From AC-32 sp963717475 (GTDB lineage Bacteria > Actinomycetota > Thermoleophilia > Gaiellales > Gaiellaceae): DNA of 64,000 nt. The position numbers and the translations under genes are program-made. The notes beneath the pieces are model-generated. The model did not search any database, was not told the DNA's origin, and worked only from the letters and a program-made list of their open reading frames with translations. The stretch is taken from the NCBI GenBank assembly GCA_963717475.1, contig OY970337.1, positions 1,178,001 through 1,242,000 of the forward strand, written 5' to 3'. Shown one piece after another: positions 19,895 through 28,533 of the stretch (position 1 is the first letter of the stretch; every line of letters starts with the position of its first letter).

Positions 19895-21163
19895 CTACGT
19901 CCCCTCGTCCCAGGAGGCGAGGTACTTCGCCTGCTCCTCCGTCAGCTCGTCGATCGCGATGCCCATGGTCGCGAGCTTCAAGCGCGCGATCTCCTTGTCG
20001 ATCTCCTCGGGCACCGGGTAGACGCTCCGCTCGAGGCTCGCCGCGTTCGCGACCATGTACTCGGCCGAGAGCGCCTGGTTGGCGAAGGACATGTCCATCA
20101 CCTGCGCCGGATGCCCCTCGGCAGCCGCGAGGTTGACGAGCCGGCCGTCGGCGATGAGGTAGATCCGCCGGCCGTCGGAGAGCTGGAACTCGTCGACGAA
20201 CTGGCGCAGCGTTCGGGTCTCGACGGCGAGCGCCCGCAGCGCGGGGATGTCGATCTCGACGTTGAAGTGCCCGGTGTTCGCGAGCACGGCGCCGTCCTTC
20301 ATGCGCTCCATGTGCGCACCGGTGATCACCGACTTGTCGCCGGTCGCGGTGACGAAGATGTCGCCGATCTCGGCCGCCCGCTCCATCGGCAGCACCTCGT
20401 AGCCGTCCATCGCGGCCTCGAGCGCGCGCAGCGGGTCGACCTCGGTGACGATCACGTGCGCGCCGTGGCCCTTCGCCCGCATCGCGACGCCGCGGCCGCA
20501 CCAGCCGTAGCCGGCGACGACGAAGCGCCGGCCGGCGAGCAGGATGTTCGTGGCGCGGATGATCCCGTCGATGGTCGACTGGCCGGTGCCGTAGCGGTTG
20601 TCGAAGAAGTGCTTCGTCTTGGCGTCGTTGACCGCGACCACCGGGAAGCCGAGGGCGCCGTCGCGCTCGAGCGCGCGCAGGCGGATCACGCCTGTGGTCG
20701 TCTCCTCGGTTCCGCCGATGATGTCGCCGAGCTGCTCGCGGCGGTGCGAGTGCAGGACGCCGATCACGTCGGCGCCGTCGTCCATCGTCAGCTGCGGCTT
20801 GTGGTCGACAGCGGCCTCGATGTGCTCGTAGTACGTGTCGTTGTCCTCGCCCTTGATCGCGAAGACCGCGACGTCGTAGTGCTCGACGAGCGCCGCGGCG
20901 ACGTCGTCCTGCGTGGAGAGCGGGTTCGAGGCGCAGAGCACGACGTCGGCACCCCCTGCCTTGAGGGCGCGCATCAGGTTCGCGGTCTCGCTCGTGACGT
21001 GCAGGCAGGCCGAGACGCGGTACCCGGCCAGCGGCTGCTCGCGCTCGAAGCGGTCGCGGATCGCGGCGAGCACCGGCATCTGCCGGTCCGCCCACTCGAT
21101 GCGGCGCAGGCCCTCTTCCGCCAGCGCCAGGTCCTTGACGTCGTGCCGTCTCGTCGTCGCCAT
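19895..21163 (-). CDS. ahcY: S-adenosylhomocysteinase
   Basis: NAD-dependent hydrolysis of S-adenosylhomocysteine to homocysteine and adenosine, which relieves product inhibition of methyltransferases. The 422 residues contain SACLHVTSETANLMRALKA split by family as HVTSETANL, then VCASNPLSTQDDVAAAL, NDAKTKHFFDNRYGTGQST and VVAGYGWCGRGVAMRAKG (NAD-binding GYGxxG). The C-terminal helix is unusual: it ends EEQAKYLASWDEGT, shorter than the K-Y-motif tail of mammalian or proteobacterial enzymes and like archaeal/thermophilic forms. ATG 21163 has GGGAGGAAT upstream, so the start is secure. It follows merR by 17 nt. Confidence 0.95.
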   Translation of the reverse strand: MATTRRHDVKDLALAEEGLRRIEWADRQMPVLAAIRDRFEREQPLAGYRVSACLHVTSETANLMRALKAGGADVVLCASNPLSTQDDVAAALVEHYDVAVFAIKGEDNDTYYEHIEAAVDHKPQLTMDDGADVIGVLHSHRREQLGDIIGGTEETTTGVIRLRALERDGALGFPVVAVNDAKTKHFFDNRYGTGQSTIDGIIRATNILLAGRRFVVAGYGWCGRGVAMRAKGHGAHVIVTEVDPLRALEAAMDGYEVLPMERAAEIGDIFVTATGDKSVITGAHMERMKDGAVLANTGHFNVEIDIPALRALAVETRTLRQFVDEFQLSDGRRIYLIADGRLVNLAAAEGHPAQVMDMSFANQALSAEYMVANAASLERSVYPVPEEIDKEIARLKLATMGIAIDELTEEQAKYLASWDEGT

Positions 21164-21180
21164 TCGATTCCTCCCAGATG

Positions 21181-21504
21181 TCAGGCGGCCAGCAGCCGCT
21201 CGTGCTTTCGCTGCTCCCAATCGAGCGCGGTCAGCTCGCTGCCGGCGAGCCAGCTGTCGATCGCCGCCCGGAGCTCCGGCTCGTGCCGAAGCCGTGCGGC
21301 GAAGGCGAGCTCCCGCAGCTCGACGCCGAAGCGGCGCCGCAGCTGCTTGAGCGAGCGGAGCTGGTTCAGCTCGAGCAGCCCGTACGACCGGTATCCCGAG
21401 CCCGTTCGGCGCGGAACGACCAGCCCGGAACGCTCCAGATAGCGCAGCATCCGCGGCGACCAGCCTGTCTGGGCAGCCGCCTCTCCGACCGTCGCGTTAT
21501 TCAC
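21181..21504 (-). CDS. MerR-family transcriptional regulator
   Basis: Small DNA-binding protein of 107 residues. Winged-helix HTH: TVGEAAAQTGWSPRMLRYLE, then SGLVVPRRTGSGYRSYG and LLELNQLRSLKQLRRRFGVE. There is no long coiled coil with effector cysteines as in metal sensors. It is the first gene of merR-ahcY-mtnA-nucleotidyltransferase, so SAH, homocysteine or a methyl-cycle signal is a plausible cue (inference). GTG start with TAAGGT seven bases upstream; an ACACA-CC-TGTGT palindrome sits immediately beyond and is a natural autoregulatory site. Confidence 0.85.
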   Translation of the reverse strand: MNNATVGEAAAQTGWSPRMLRYLERSGLVVPRRTGSGYRSYGLLELNQLRSLKQLRRRFGVELRELAFAARLRHEPELRAAIDSWLAGSELTALDWEQRKHERLLAA

Positions 21505-21511
21505 GGCCGGG

Positions 21512-21531
21512 ACCTTAACACACCTGTGTCA
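21512..21531 (-). promoter_or_regulatory. merR-ahcY promoter with ACACA-CC-TGTGT operator
   Basis: -10 TAAGGT at 21512-21517 (minus strand), 7 nt before the GTG. The palindrome at 21518-21529 abuts it and contains CACACCTG (21519-21526), shared with smpB and comF upstream regions. The site would place a regulator between -10 and -35, where MerR proteins typically bind. Confidence 0.55.
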
Positions 21532-21951
21532 GGGTTCGCTGGTGCCGGTTCTCCCGTAGTTGTCCTCGAGCCGCACGACATCCTCGAGCTCCGGTGTGGA
21601 GACCTCGAGAATCGTCGTGTCCTCCACGGCTTTCACGCGGTGCACCGTCCCGGGCGTGAAGCGGAACGCCGCCCCCGCGCCGACCACCTCCTTGGCGAGC
21701 ACGCTCTCACCGGGCGCGCCGAGCTCGACCTCCGCCCTCCCCTCGAGCACGTACCAGGCCTCGTCCTTCACGTTGTGGAACTGAAGGCTGAGCGACTCGC
21801 CCGCCTTCACGTGGAGAAGCTTGCCCGCGTAGCGCTCGGTGACGGCGAAGATCAGCTCGTAGCCCCAGGGCTTGTCGACCTTCTTCGGCTCGGTCGTGAA
21901 CCGCTCGTGGCCGCGGAGGTTGGGTGACGTCAAGTGGTCGTGGCCCGCCAC
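21529..21951 (-). CDS. Cupin-domain protein, phosphomannose isomerase type II-like
   Basis: Single cupin barrel of 140 residues. It opens KKVDKPWGYELIFAVTERYAGKL split as DKPWGYELIFA, then KAGESLSLQFHNVKDEAWYV (metal-binding H and E), VLEGRAEVELG and GTVHRVKAVEDTTILEVSTPE with the second cupin His. This matches the mannose-6-phosphate isomerase domain of type II enzymes or free-standing sugar-phosphate cupins. The adjacent nucleotidyltransferase and ugdH suggest nucleotide sugar supply. GTG 21951 has TAGGTT seven bases upstream. Confidence 0.85.
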   Translation of the reverse strand: MAGHDHLTSPNLRGHERFTTEPKKVDKPWGYELIFAVTERYAGKLLHVKAGESLSLQFHNVKDEAWYVLEGRAEVELGAPGESVLAKEVVGAGAAFRFTPGTVHRVKAVEDTTILEVSTPELEDVVRLEDNYGRTGTSEP

Positions 21952-21984
21952 GCTGGCGAACCTACCACTGTCAACGCCATCGGG

Positions 21985-22677
21985 TCAGCCGTTCGGCCAG
22001 TCACGGTTCGCGGCCAGGTGCTCCTCGGCCAGCCGCAGGTCCTTCGGCGTGTTCACCGTCAGCCAGATGCCCTCGTGGCGATAGGCGCCGAGGCGGCGCT
22101 CCGCGGCGAGCTCGGGGAAGGTCGACGCCTCGTGGTCGCCGTGCTCGGGGAAGCGCGAGAGCGCCTCGTCGCCGAGCACGTAGATCCCGCAGCTGACCCA
22201 GTGGTCGAGCTGCGGCGCCTCGCGGAAGCCGGTCACGATGTCCTCCTCCAGCTCCACGACGCCGAACGGCGACCGGAGCGGGACGACGGTGATCGTCGCG
22301 AGGGCCTCGCCCTTGCAGTGCTGCTCGAGGAGGCGCAGGAGGTCGACGTCGACGAGCTCGTCGCCGTTGAGCGCGTAGACGTTGCCTTCCTCGCGCCGCT
22401 GCTCCGCGGCGAAGCGGATGCCGCCGCCGCGGCCGAGCGGCTCGGGCTCGCCAACGGGGACGATCTGCGGCCCGATCTCGCCGAGCGCCTCCTGGAATGC
22501 GTCCTCCTGCCCTTGCGCGCAGCTGATCAGGATGCGATCGACGGCGGCCGCCGCGAGCTGCTCGACCTGGTAGGCCACCAGCGGCTTGCCCGCGACCTCG
22601 ACCAGCGCCTTCGGGCCGCCACGCGCGGCGTCGCCGAGACGCTCGGCCTTGCCGCCGGCGAGGATGATCGCTTCCAT
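21985..22677 (-). CDS. Sugar-phosphate nucleotidyltransferase (NDP-hexose pyrophosphorylase)
   Basis: Makes an NDP-sugar from a sugar-1-phosphate. Starts MEAIILAGGKAERLGDAARG, then PKALVEVAGKPLVAYQVEQL, LNGDELVDVDLLRLL (metal-binding Asp), and WVSCGIYVLGDEALSRFPEHG. Closest in layout to mannose-1-phosphate guanylyltransferase or RfbA/HddC-like enzymes of about 230 residues. The ATG overlaps the ugdH stop (TAATG), so the pair is coupled, and the two may act in successive steps on UDP- or GDP-sugars for surface polymers. Confidence 0.88.
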   Translation of the reverse strand: MEAIILAGGKAERLGDAARGGPKALVEVAGKPLVAYQVEQLAAAAVDRILISCAQGQEDAFQEALGEIGPQIVPVGEPEPLGRGGGIRFAAEQRREEGNVYALNGDELVDVDLLRLLEQHCKGEALATITVVPLRSPFGVVELEEDIVTGFREAPQLDHWVSCGIYVLGDEALSRFPEHGDHEASTFPELAAERRLGAYRHEGIWLTVNTPKDLRLAEEHLAANRDWPNG

Positions 22678-24003
22678 TACTTCCTGAGCTCGCGCTCTGG
22701 TTCTTCGGTCTCCGGCAGCGCCGAAAGCGCCGACGCGGCCCGGCCGATGCCCTCGTAGACGAAGCCTGCAGCCCGGGCCGTCTCGGGGTCGAGCAGGTTG
22801 CGCCCGTCGACGATCACCGGCCGCCGCATCGCGTCGCGAACCTCCTCGGAAGCGAGCTCGCGCAACTCGTCCCACTCCGTGACGATCACCGCCGCATCGG
22901 CGCTGCTGACCGCATCGAGGACGCTGTCGCAGAACGTGACGCCCTGCAGCAGGTGGCGCGCGTCCGCTATCGGATCCCAGGCGCGCACCTCCGCGCCCTC
23001 CGCGAGCAGGCGCGACGCGAGAACCAGCGACGGCGCCTCGCGCAGGTCGTCGGTGTTCGGCTTGAACGCGAGCCCGAGGAGCGCGATCGTCTTGCCGCGG
23101 AGCTTCCCCAGGTGCTTCTCGAGCTTCCCGACCACGCGCCGCTTCTGCAGCTCGTTGACCTCGATCACGGCGCTGAGCAGCTGGAAGTGGTAGCCGGAGT
23201 TCGACGCGAGCTGCTTGAGCGCGACGCCGTCCTTCGGGAAGCAGCTCCCGCCCCACCCGATCCCTGCGCGCAGGAAGTGCGGCCCGAGCCGGTGGTCGAG
23301 CCCGATCCCCTCCGCGACCTTGACCACGTCTGCCCCGGTCGCCTCGCAGACGTTCGCGATCTCGTTGATGAAGCTGATCCGCGTCATCAGGAACGCGTTC
23401 GCGGCGAGCTTGATCATCTCGGCGGAGGCGACGTCGGTGCGGACGATCGGAGCTCCAAGCGGCTCGTAGAGCGAAACGACGAGCTCGCCGTCGGCCTGGG
23501 TGAAGGAGCCGACGACGACGCGGTCGGGATCCATGAAGTCCTTGACCGCGTTCCCCTCGGCGAGGAACTCGGGGTTCGAGACGTAGCCGACGTGCGAGAG
23601 GCCGCGCGACTCGAGGGCTGCGCGGACCTTCTCGCCGGTGCCGACGGGAACGGTGCTCTTCATCACGAGCAGCGTCCGCTCGTCGGGGACCGGCAGCTCG
23701 TCGACGACGTGCCAGACGGCGGTCAGGTCGGCGTCGCCGGTGTAGGTCGGCGGCGTGCCGACGCAGACGAACAGCGCCGCGCAGCCCGGCGAGGTCGGAG
23801 ACCTCGGTCGTGAACGTCAGGCGCTCCTCGTTCCGGGCGAGCAGCTCCTCGACGCCCGGCTCGTGGAAGGGGACGCGCCCGGCCCGCAGCGACTCGATCC
23901 GCTCCGCGACGATGTCTCTGATCACGACCTCGTGGCCGAGATCGGCGAAGCACGCGCCCGTGACGAGACCGACCCAGCCCGCGCCGAAGATGCCGATCTT
24001 CAC
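22677..24003 (-). CDS. UDP-glucose 6-dehydrogenase family (one frameshift)
   Basis: NAD-dependent oxidation of UDP-glucose (or a related UDP-hexose) to the uronate. N-terminal Rossmann motif IGIFGAGWVGLVTGACFADL, then after a frame change near 23786 VCVGTPPTYTGDADLTA, MKSTVPVGTGEKVRAAL, YVSNPEFLAEGNAVKDFMDPDR cut here as NPEFLAEGNAV, and the catalytic loop GIGWGGSCFPKDGVALKQL with the active Cys. The region is 1327 nt, one base too long, best explained by an extra G in a GGG run. All catalytic parts survive, so the gene is probably functional. Confidence 0.9.
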
Positions 24004-24027
24004 TGGCCCGATTTCACCGGCGGCAGC

Positions 24028-25992
24028 CTAGCGACTCATCGGCCTGAGGCCACGCGCGATCGAGAGCATCGTCTCGTTCGAGAGCGAGTCCAGCAGCGTG
24101 TTCACGACCCAGTAGCTCGCGCCGCCGCTCCGCAGCACCACCATGTGCAGGTGGGAGGCGTTGTAGTAGAGGTCGTAGTGCCGCCCGCCGACGGTCTGGC
24201 TCAGGCTGCGGTCGGCGAAGATCGGAGCGTCGTTCCAGTCGGTCTCCTGGACGCCCCAGTACTCGTTCGTGCCGGTCCGGTAGGTCAGTCGAATCGACGG
24301 CCGGCCGCCCAGTGAGTAGATGCGGAGCGGCGTCTCGCCGTAGCCCGAGTCGAGATTCGAGCTCCGCTCGAGCACGGTCGGCAGCTGGAGCCGGAAGCGC
24401 ACGCGGCGCTTGACGCCGGCGAGGCTCGAGCGCGTTGCACCGGGATCGCGGCGGATGACGGGCGAATGATGGGTCGGCGGCGCCTGCTGGACGAACGACG
24501 GCGCCAGGCGGTTGTGGAAGGTCGAGCCGACGACGAGCACCACGCAGGCGCCGTTCGCGGACTGCGCGAGCTTCGCGGGGCGCGCCTCGACGTCGGTGCT
24601 GCCGACGAGCTTGGCCACGCCCTGCGCGGCTCCCTTGCACGCCCCCCGGCTCGGATCGAAGTACGCCTTCGAATGGAAGTAGTTCCAGTTCGGCGCGTTG
24701 GCCGGCTGGTTGCTCGGCGGGAGCAGGATCTTGTAGCCCTTCTGAGCGAGCAGGTAGCTCGCGTTGGCGGCCGACCCGGCCACGCCGTTGCCGTTGAGGA
24801 CGGTGAGCGCCACCTTCGAAGGCGGCAGCGTGAACTTCTTGTGCAGCTTGCGTCCGAGCGCTACCGCCGTCTGCTGGGCAGCCGACTGCACGTCCGGGTT
24901 GAGGAAACTCTGAACCGCCTCGTCGATGCTCGACTGAGAGGCGGACAGCTCGTTGTAGCCGGTCAGGCCCTGGATCCGGTTCTGGAAGACGTGACCCGGC
25001 GGCAGTCCGTGCGCGAAGGTGGCGTATTCCTTGAGCAGCCCGAGGTCGACGCGCCGCCCGCCGCCGACCCCGACCTCGATGTAGTGGTGGTCCGTGATCT
25101 TGTTCACGAGGCTGATCACGCTGCGCGCTCCGAGCGAGTGCGAGGCCTGCTGCCGCAATGCGCTCACGAACTCCTGCTGCCGGGCGAGCCGGAAGAGGTC
25201 GGAGTCCGTGTGGCGGTAGCGCACGAAGTCGAGCGCCTGCTTGCCGTGCAGCAGCTGGTAGCCCGGCTGGAGGTTGATCGTCGCGTAGCCGGTCGGGCCG
25301 GAGTGGTCGTTGAAGTAGCGCCGGTCGACGTCCATCCAGACGCCGCCGAGCCTGTTCACGACCGCGATGAACCCCAGGAAATTGACGTTGATCAGATAGT
25401 TGATGGGCAGGCCCGTCAGGTGGCGAACGGTCTCGAGGGCGCCCGTCGGCCCGCAGAACGCGTAGGCGCTGTTGATCCGGCCGTGGTCGTAGACGACGGC
25501 CGGCCCGTTGCGACCCGTCGCCGTGCGGGACGGGCAGTAGATCGGGACGTCGAGATCGCGCGGGAGCGAGAGCAGCGAGACCGTCTTGGTCGTGGGGTCG
25601 GCGCGGATCAGCATCAGCGTGTCCGAGCGCGACGGGTCTCCCCCGTCACCGGCGCGATGGTCGTAGCCGATGACCAGCGCGGTTGCCGGCTGGCTCGGGT
25701 CGTTGATCTCGTCGAGCCGCTGCGCGGTGCGCTTGCAGCCGGCCGTCTGGCACCCGAATGCGGACGCCCTTTCTTGCGCCCACAGGTAGAAGCCGCCGAC
25801 GAGGCCGGAGACGAGCACGATGAGGACGAGCGCGAGGAAGAGGAAGAAGCGCCCGACGACCTTCGCGAAACCCGGCTTGGACGGCGGAGCCTGGCGGTAG
25901 AGGGTGACCGGCGAGAGCGACCCCGGTGGCAGGACCGCCCTGCCGTTGCCGTTGGCGCCGCGGCCGATTCCTCTCTTGAGCGTCGTCCTCAT
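24028..25992 (-). CDS. LytR-CpsA-Psr (LCP) family glycopolymer transferase
   Basis: Membrane enzyme that attaches wall polysaccharides from undecaprenyl carriers to peptidoglycan. The 654 residues comprise a cytoplasmic N-terminus, TM at about 45-70 (FLFLALVLIVLVSGLVGGFY), and the LCP domain with SDTLMLIRADPTTKTVSLLS, LPRDLDVPI, RINSAYAFCGPTGALETV, GGVWMDVDRRYF and DFVRYRHTDSDLFRLARQQE (polyprenyl-phosphate-binding Arg/Asp). A LytR_C domain follows (VALTVLNGNGVAGSAANASY, about 420-520). A further beta-rich C-terminal region (about 545-654) is less common. The wecA-type transferase at 43285 and ugdH fit the same pathway. Confidence 0.92.
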   Translation of the reverse strand: MRTTLKRGIGRGANGNGRAVLPPGSLSPVTLYRQAPPSKPGFAKVVGRFFLFLALVLIVLVSGLVGGFYLWAQERASAFGCQTAGCKRTAQRLDEINDPSQPATALVIGYDHRAGDGGDPSRSDTLMLIRADPTTKTVSLLSLPRDLDVPIYCPSRTATGRNGPAVVYDHGRINSAYAFCGPTGALETVRHLTGLPINYLINVNFLGFIAVVNRLGGVWMDVDRRYFNDHSGPTGYATINLQPGYQLLHGKQALDFVRYRHTDSDLFRLARQQEFVSALRQQASHSLGARSVISLVNKITDHHYIEVGVGGGRRVDLGLLKEYATFAHGLPPGHVFQNRIQGLTGYNELSASQSSIDEAVQSFLNPDVQSAAQQTAVALGRKLHKKFTLPPSKVALTVLNGNGVAGSAANASYLLAQKGYKILLPPSNQPANAPNWNYFHSKAYFDPSRGACKGAAQGVAKLVGSTDVEARPAKLAQSANGACVVLVVGSTFHNRLAPSFVQQAPPTHHSPVIRRDPGATRSSLAGVKRRVRFRLQLPTVLERSSNLDSGYGETPLRIYSLGGRPSIRLTYRTGTNEYWGVQETDWNDAPIFADRSLSQTVGGRHYDLYYNASHLHMVVLRSGGASYWVVNTLLDSLSNETMLSIARGLRPMSR

Positions 25993-26058
25993 ACGGAGAA
26001 AGCGGGAACGCCCGTCGCCGCGTCCGCCTGGGTCAGGATAGCCAAGCCCTCGGCCGGG

Positions 26059-27222
26059 CTAGACCGGTGCGCCTGTCAGCGCCTCCTGGGCCAGCCGCGC
26101 GCCCTCGACGAGCGAGCGGAGCTTCTCGTAGGCGACCTCCCAGCTGCGCGTTCGCAGGCCGCAGTCCGGGCAGACGTGGATGCGCGCCGGGTCGCCGAAG
26201 ACCTCCACCGCATGCAGGATCCGGTCGCGGACGAGCTCGGGCGGCTCGATGAAGTCGGTGTGGATGTCGAGGACGCCGAGGCCGAGAATCGGCTCGTACG
26301 GCAGGTCGCGGAACTTCGTGATCACCTCGTAGCCGGGCCGGTCGGCCGCGGAGGTGCCGAGCTCGCGGCTGTCGTAGTTGGCGAAGCCGACGCAGTACTG
26401 GCGGCAGCCGCTCATGCCCTCGATCGGCGGGAAGAAGAGGTCGTAGTCCGAGAAGCAGAGGTGCGTCGAGAAGAAGCAGTCGAGCCCCTCCACGCTGACG
26501 TTGAAGCTCTCGACGAAGAGGTCGAGCTCGTCGGCCTCGGTCGATGCGCCCGGCTCGTCGATCTGGATCCAGTCCGCGCCGAGCTCGATCAGCGCCTCGA
26601 GGTTCGGGCGGATCAGGTTGCGCGCGATGTCGAGCGTCAGCTCGCGGCGGGCCTCGATCTCCCGGCGGCGGCCGTAGCCGGCGCCGAGCCGCCCCTCCTT
26701 CGGCGTGTGGTGCTCGTCGTACGACCAGACCGCGAGCGTGTAGGCGCCGGTGATCGGGATCTTCAGCCGCGCCTTGGCCACCGACTGCAGGAACGAGAAC
26801 TCCTCGTTGTGGTACGGCTCGCGCACGCTGACCGGGCCGACCGCCGCCGACTTCGAGTAGTACTTGTTGTCGAAGCTCCGCACGGTGCCGCGCGGCTCGA
26901 AGCCGTTCGAGTGCGCGATCGCCCAGGCATACATCTCGCTGCGCAGCTGCTCGCCGTCCCAGATCACGTCGATGCCCGCCGACTCCTGCAGGCGGACGCA
27001 GTAGCGGCTCGACCAGCGCGCGACCTCGTCCGGATCGGCGCCTCCGCGCTCGAGCAGCTCGACGAGCTCCTCGTGGCCTTCGACGCCGACCTTCTCGCCC
27101 CAGCTGCGGGCGTGCTCGATGTCGCTCGCGTCGAGCTCGCGGCCCTGGGCGGTCTTGACGAGCCAGACCGGCTTCGCGAGGGAGCCGACTTCGTGGGTCA
27201 GGAAGTTGCCGTTCTCGTTCAC
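26059..27222 (-). CDS. MetE-like (cobalamin-independent methionine synthase C-terminal-type) protein
   Basis: 387-residue single barrel of the methionine synthase II family. It starts THEVGSLAKPVWLVK and shows a full zinc site: FFSTHLCFSDYD (His-x-Cys), DIHTDFIEPPELVRDR (Glu) and RIHVCPDCGLRTR (Cys, CGL). Substrate side: GADWIQIDEPGASTE. It lacks the MetE N-terminal folate-binding barrel, like the folate-independent core-MetE enzymes (Mes families), so the methyl donor is unclear. Starts with ATGA overlap on the preceding half-size paralogue at 27219. Could be a methionine synthase or another methyl/thiol transferase. Confidence 0.8.
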   Translation of the reverse strand: MNENGNFLTHEVGSLAKPVWLVKTAQGRELDASDIEHARSWGEKVGVEGHEELVELLERGGADPDEVARWSSRYCVRLQESAGIDVIWDGEQLRSEMYAWAIAHSNGFEPRGTVRSFDNKYYSKSAAVGPVSVREPYHNEEFSFLQSVAKARLKIPITGAYTLAVWSYDEHHTPKEGRLGAGYGRRREIEARRELTLDIARNLIRPNLEALIELGADWIQIDEPGASTEADELDLFVESFNVSVEGLDCFFSTHLCFSDYDLFFPPIEGMSGCRQYCVGFANYDSRELGTSAADRPGYEVITKFRDLPYEPILGLGVLDIHTDFIEPPELVRDRILHAVEVFGDPARIHVCPDCGLRTRSWEVAYEKLRSLVEGARLAQEALTGAPV

Positions 27223-28121
27223 GCTGCGGCCTCCGTGGTCGCGGTCTTCGCCTTGCCGAGCCTCGCCAGCTTCTCGCGCGCGATCGGCTCCGAGACGTAC
27301 TGCAGATCGCCGTTCGGGACGAGCGCGACGCGCTCGGCCTTCTCGGCCAGGCGCGCGGCGAACTCGGCCAGCTCGCGCGGCTCTTCGGCCAGCGAGTTGC
27401 GCGCGTCCAGGACTCCGGCGAGCAGGAGCTTGTCGAAGCTGCCGGGCACGTCGTCGAGATTGGTCGCGTAGAAGTCGATGCCGATCGCGCTCACGGGCAG
27501 GTCGGCCAGGCCGCGCCCGAGCAGCGGGCCTGCGTCGCCGAACTCGAGCCAGAGCGCGAGATCGTCGCCGAGCCCTCCGAGCGCCTCCGCGAGGGAGTCG
27601 AGATCAGGGCTCTCCTCGCGCGCGAGGAACGGCTCCGCCAGGACGACGAGCTCGGCCTCGACGCCCTCGAGCGCGGGCCGGAGGACGCTGTCCGCGACCT
27701 CCTTCGGCGTCAGGCCCGTGCCCTGCGAGAGCGCGAACGGCGAGGGGAACGTGACGAGGCGCGGCCCGGAGAGCGGAGCGACGTAGCGGTCGCCGAGCGG
27801 CTCGCCGAGTCGCGGCCGGCCTTCCGCCTTCGGCGCGCGGTAGAACGTGTTCGTATCGAGGAAGCGCGTCAGGGCCCCGGTTTCGAGGCCGTCCGCCGCC
27901 TCGAGCAGCGGGCGGAAGTGGTCCTGCCAGCGCAGCATCCCGTCCGAGAGCAGGTCGAGGCCGGCCTGCTGCTGGACGGAGACGAGCTCGGCGAGGTCGC
28001 GCTCGACCTGCTCGTCGACCGCTTCCACGGTCGTCCGCCCGCGGTCGAGGTCGCGCGTCGCCTGGACGAGCGCCTCGGAGCGCGGGTAGAGCCCCGGCGC
28101 GAAGGCCTGCAGCTCAGCCAC
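27219..28121 (-). CDS. MetE-like half-protein without zinc ligands
   Basis: 300 residues resembling the N-terminal barrel of MetE: GLYPRSEALVQATRDLDRG, ERDLAELVSVQQQAGLDLLS, DGMLRWQDHFRPL, then PLSGPRLVTFPSPFALSQ and a C-terminal VALVPNGDLQYVSEPIAREK where the zinc-site paralogue has CPDCGL. No cysteine is seen at any zinc position. It overlaps the atpC stop by 8 nt and the zinc-bearing partner by 4 nt, so the two are probably made in equal amounts and may form one split enzyme (inference). Confidence 0.75.
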   Translation of the reverse strand: MAELQAFAPGLYPRSEALVQATRDLDRGRTTVEAVDEQVERDLAELVSVQQQAGLDLLSDGMLRWQDHFRPLLEAADGLETGALTRFLDTNTFYRAPKAEGRPRLGEPLGDRYVAPLSGPRLVTFPSPFALSQGTGLTPKEVADSVLRPALEGVEAELVVLAEPFLAREESPDLDSLAEALGGLGDDLALWLEFGDAGPLLGRGLADLPVSAIGIDFYATNLDDVPGSFDKLLLAGVLDARNSLAEEPRELAEFAARLAEKAERVALVPNGDLQYVSEPIAREKLARLGKAKTATTEAAA

Positions 28122-28533
28122 GACCGGACACCGTCAGCTGGTTCTCTGCATGCTTGACGCGCTGCTCGAGCTGCCAGCGGTCGGCGTCGGACTCGCCGCG
28201 CTCGATCCGCTCCAGCTCGGCGCGCGCCTCCTCGAGCTGAGTCTGCGCCCGGGCGTCGTCGATCTCGCGCGCCTCGACGGCGTCGTCGACGAGCGCCAGC
28301 GCGCGGTCCTGCTCGACCTTGAAGAAGCCCGGGCCGGTCGCGAACTCGAGCACCTCACCGCTCGAGCGGTCGCGGTAGACGCGCGTCGAGCCGGCGTTCA
28401 GGAGCGCGATAAGCGGTGCGTGCCGCGCGAGGACGCCGATCTCGCCGTCCGCGCCCGGGACGACCAGCATCTCGACGTCGCCCTCGAAGGCAGAGCCTTC
28501 GGGCGTCACCAGTGACACGCTGAACGTCGCCAA
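28114..28533 (-). CDS. atpC: ATP synthase epsilon subunit
   Basis: Central-stalk subunit of F1, regulates ATP hydrolysis. 139 residues: beta-sandwich domain FSVSLVTPEGSAFEGDVEML, VPGADGEIGVLARHAPLIAL, followed by the helical hairpin (ALALVDDAVEAREIDDARAQ and the coiled region LEEARAELERIERGE). Starts directly after the atpD stop. Together with atpD it is displaced from the rest of the ATP synthase operon by about 7.3 kb. Confidence 0.94.
   Translation of the reverse strand: MATFSVSLVTPEGSAFEGDVEMLVVPGADGEIGVLARHAPLIALLNAGSTRVYRDRSSGEVLEFATGPGFFKVEQDRALALVDDAVEAREIDDARAQTQLEEARAELERIERGESDADRWQLEQRVKHAENQLTVSGRG

Noticed and set aside
19864..21250. SAH or SAM riboswitch before ahcY
   Set aside because: Only 17 nt separate merR and ahcY, and merR itself seems leaderless, so there is no room for an aptamer.
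24466..27471. Plus-strand open frame of about 1000 codons opposite the LCP and MetE-like genes
   Set aside because: Antisense artefact of GC-rich third positions; composition is Arg/Ala/Leu/Val without domains.
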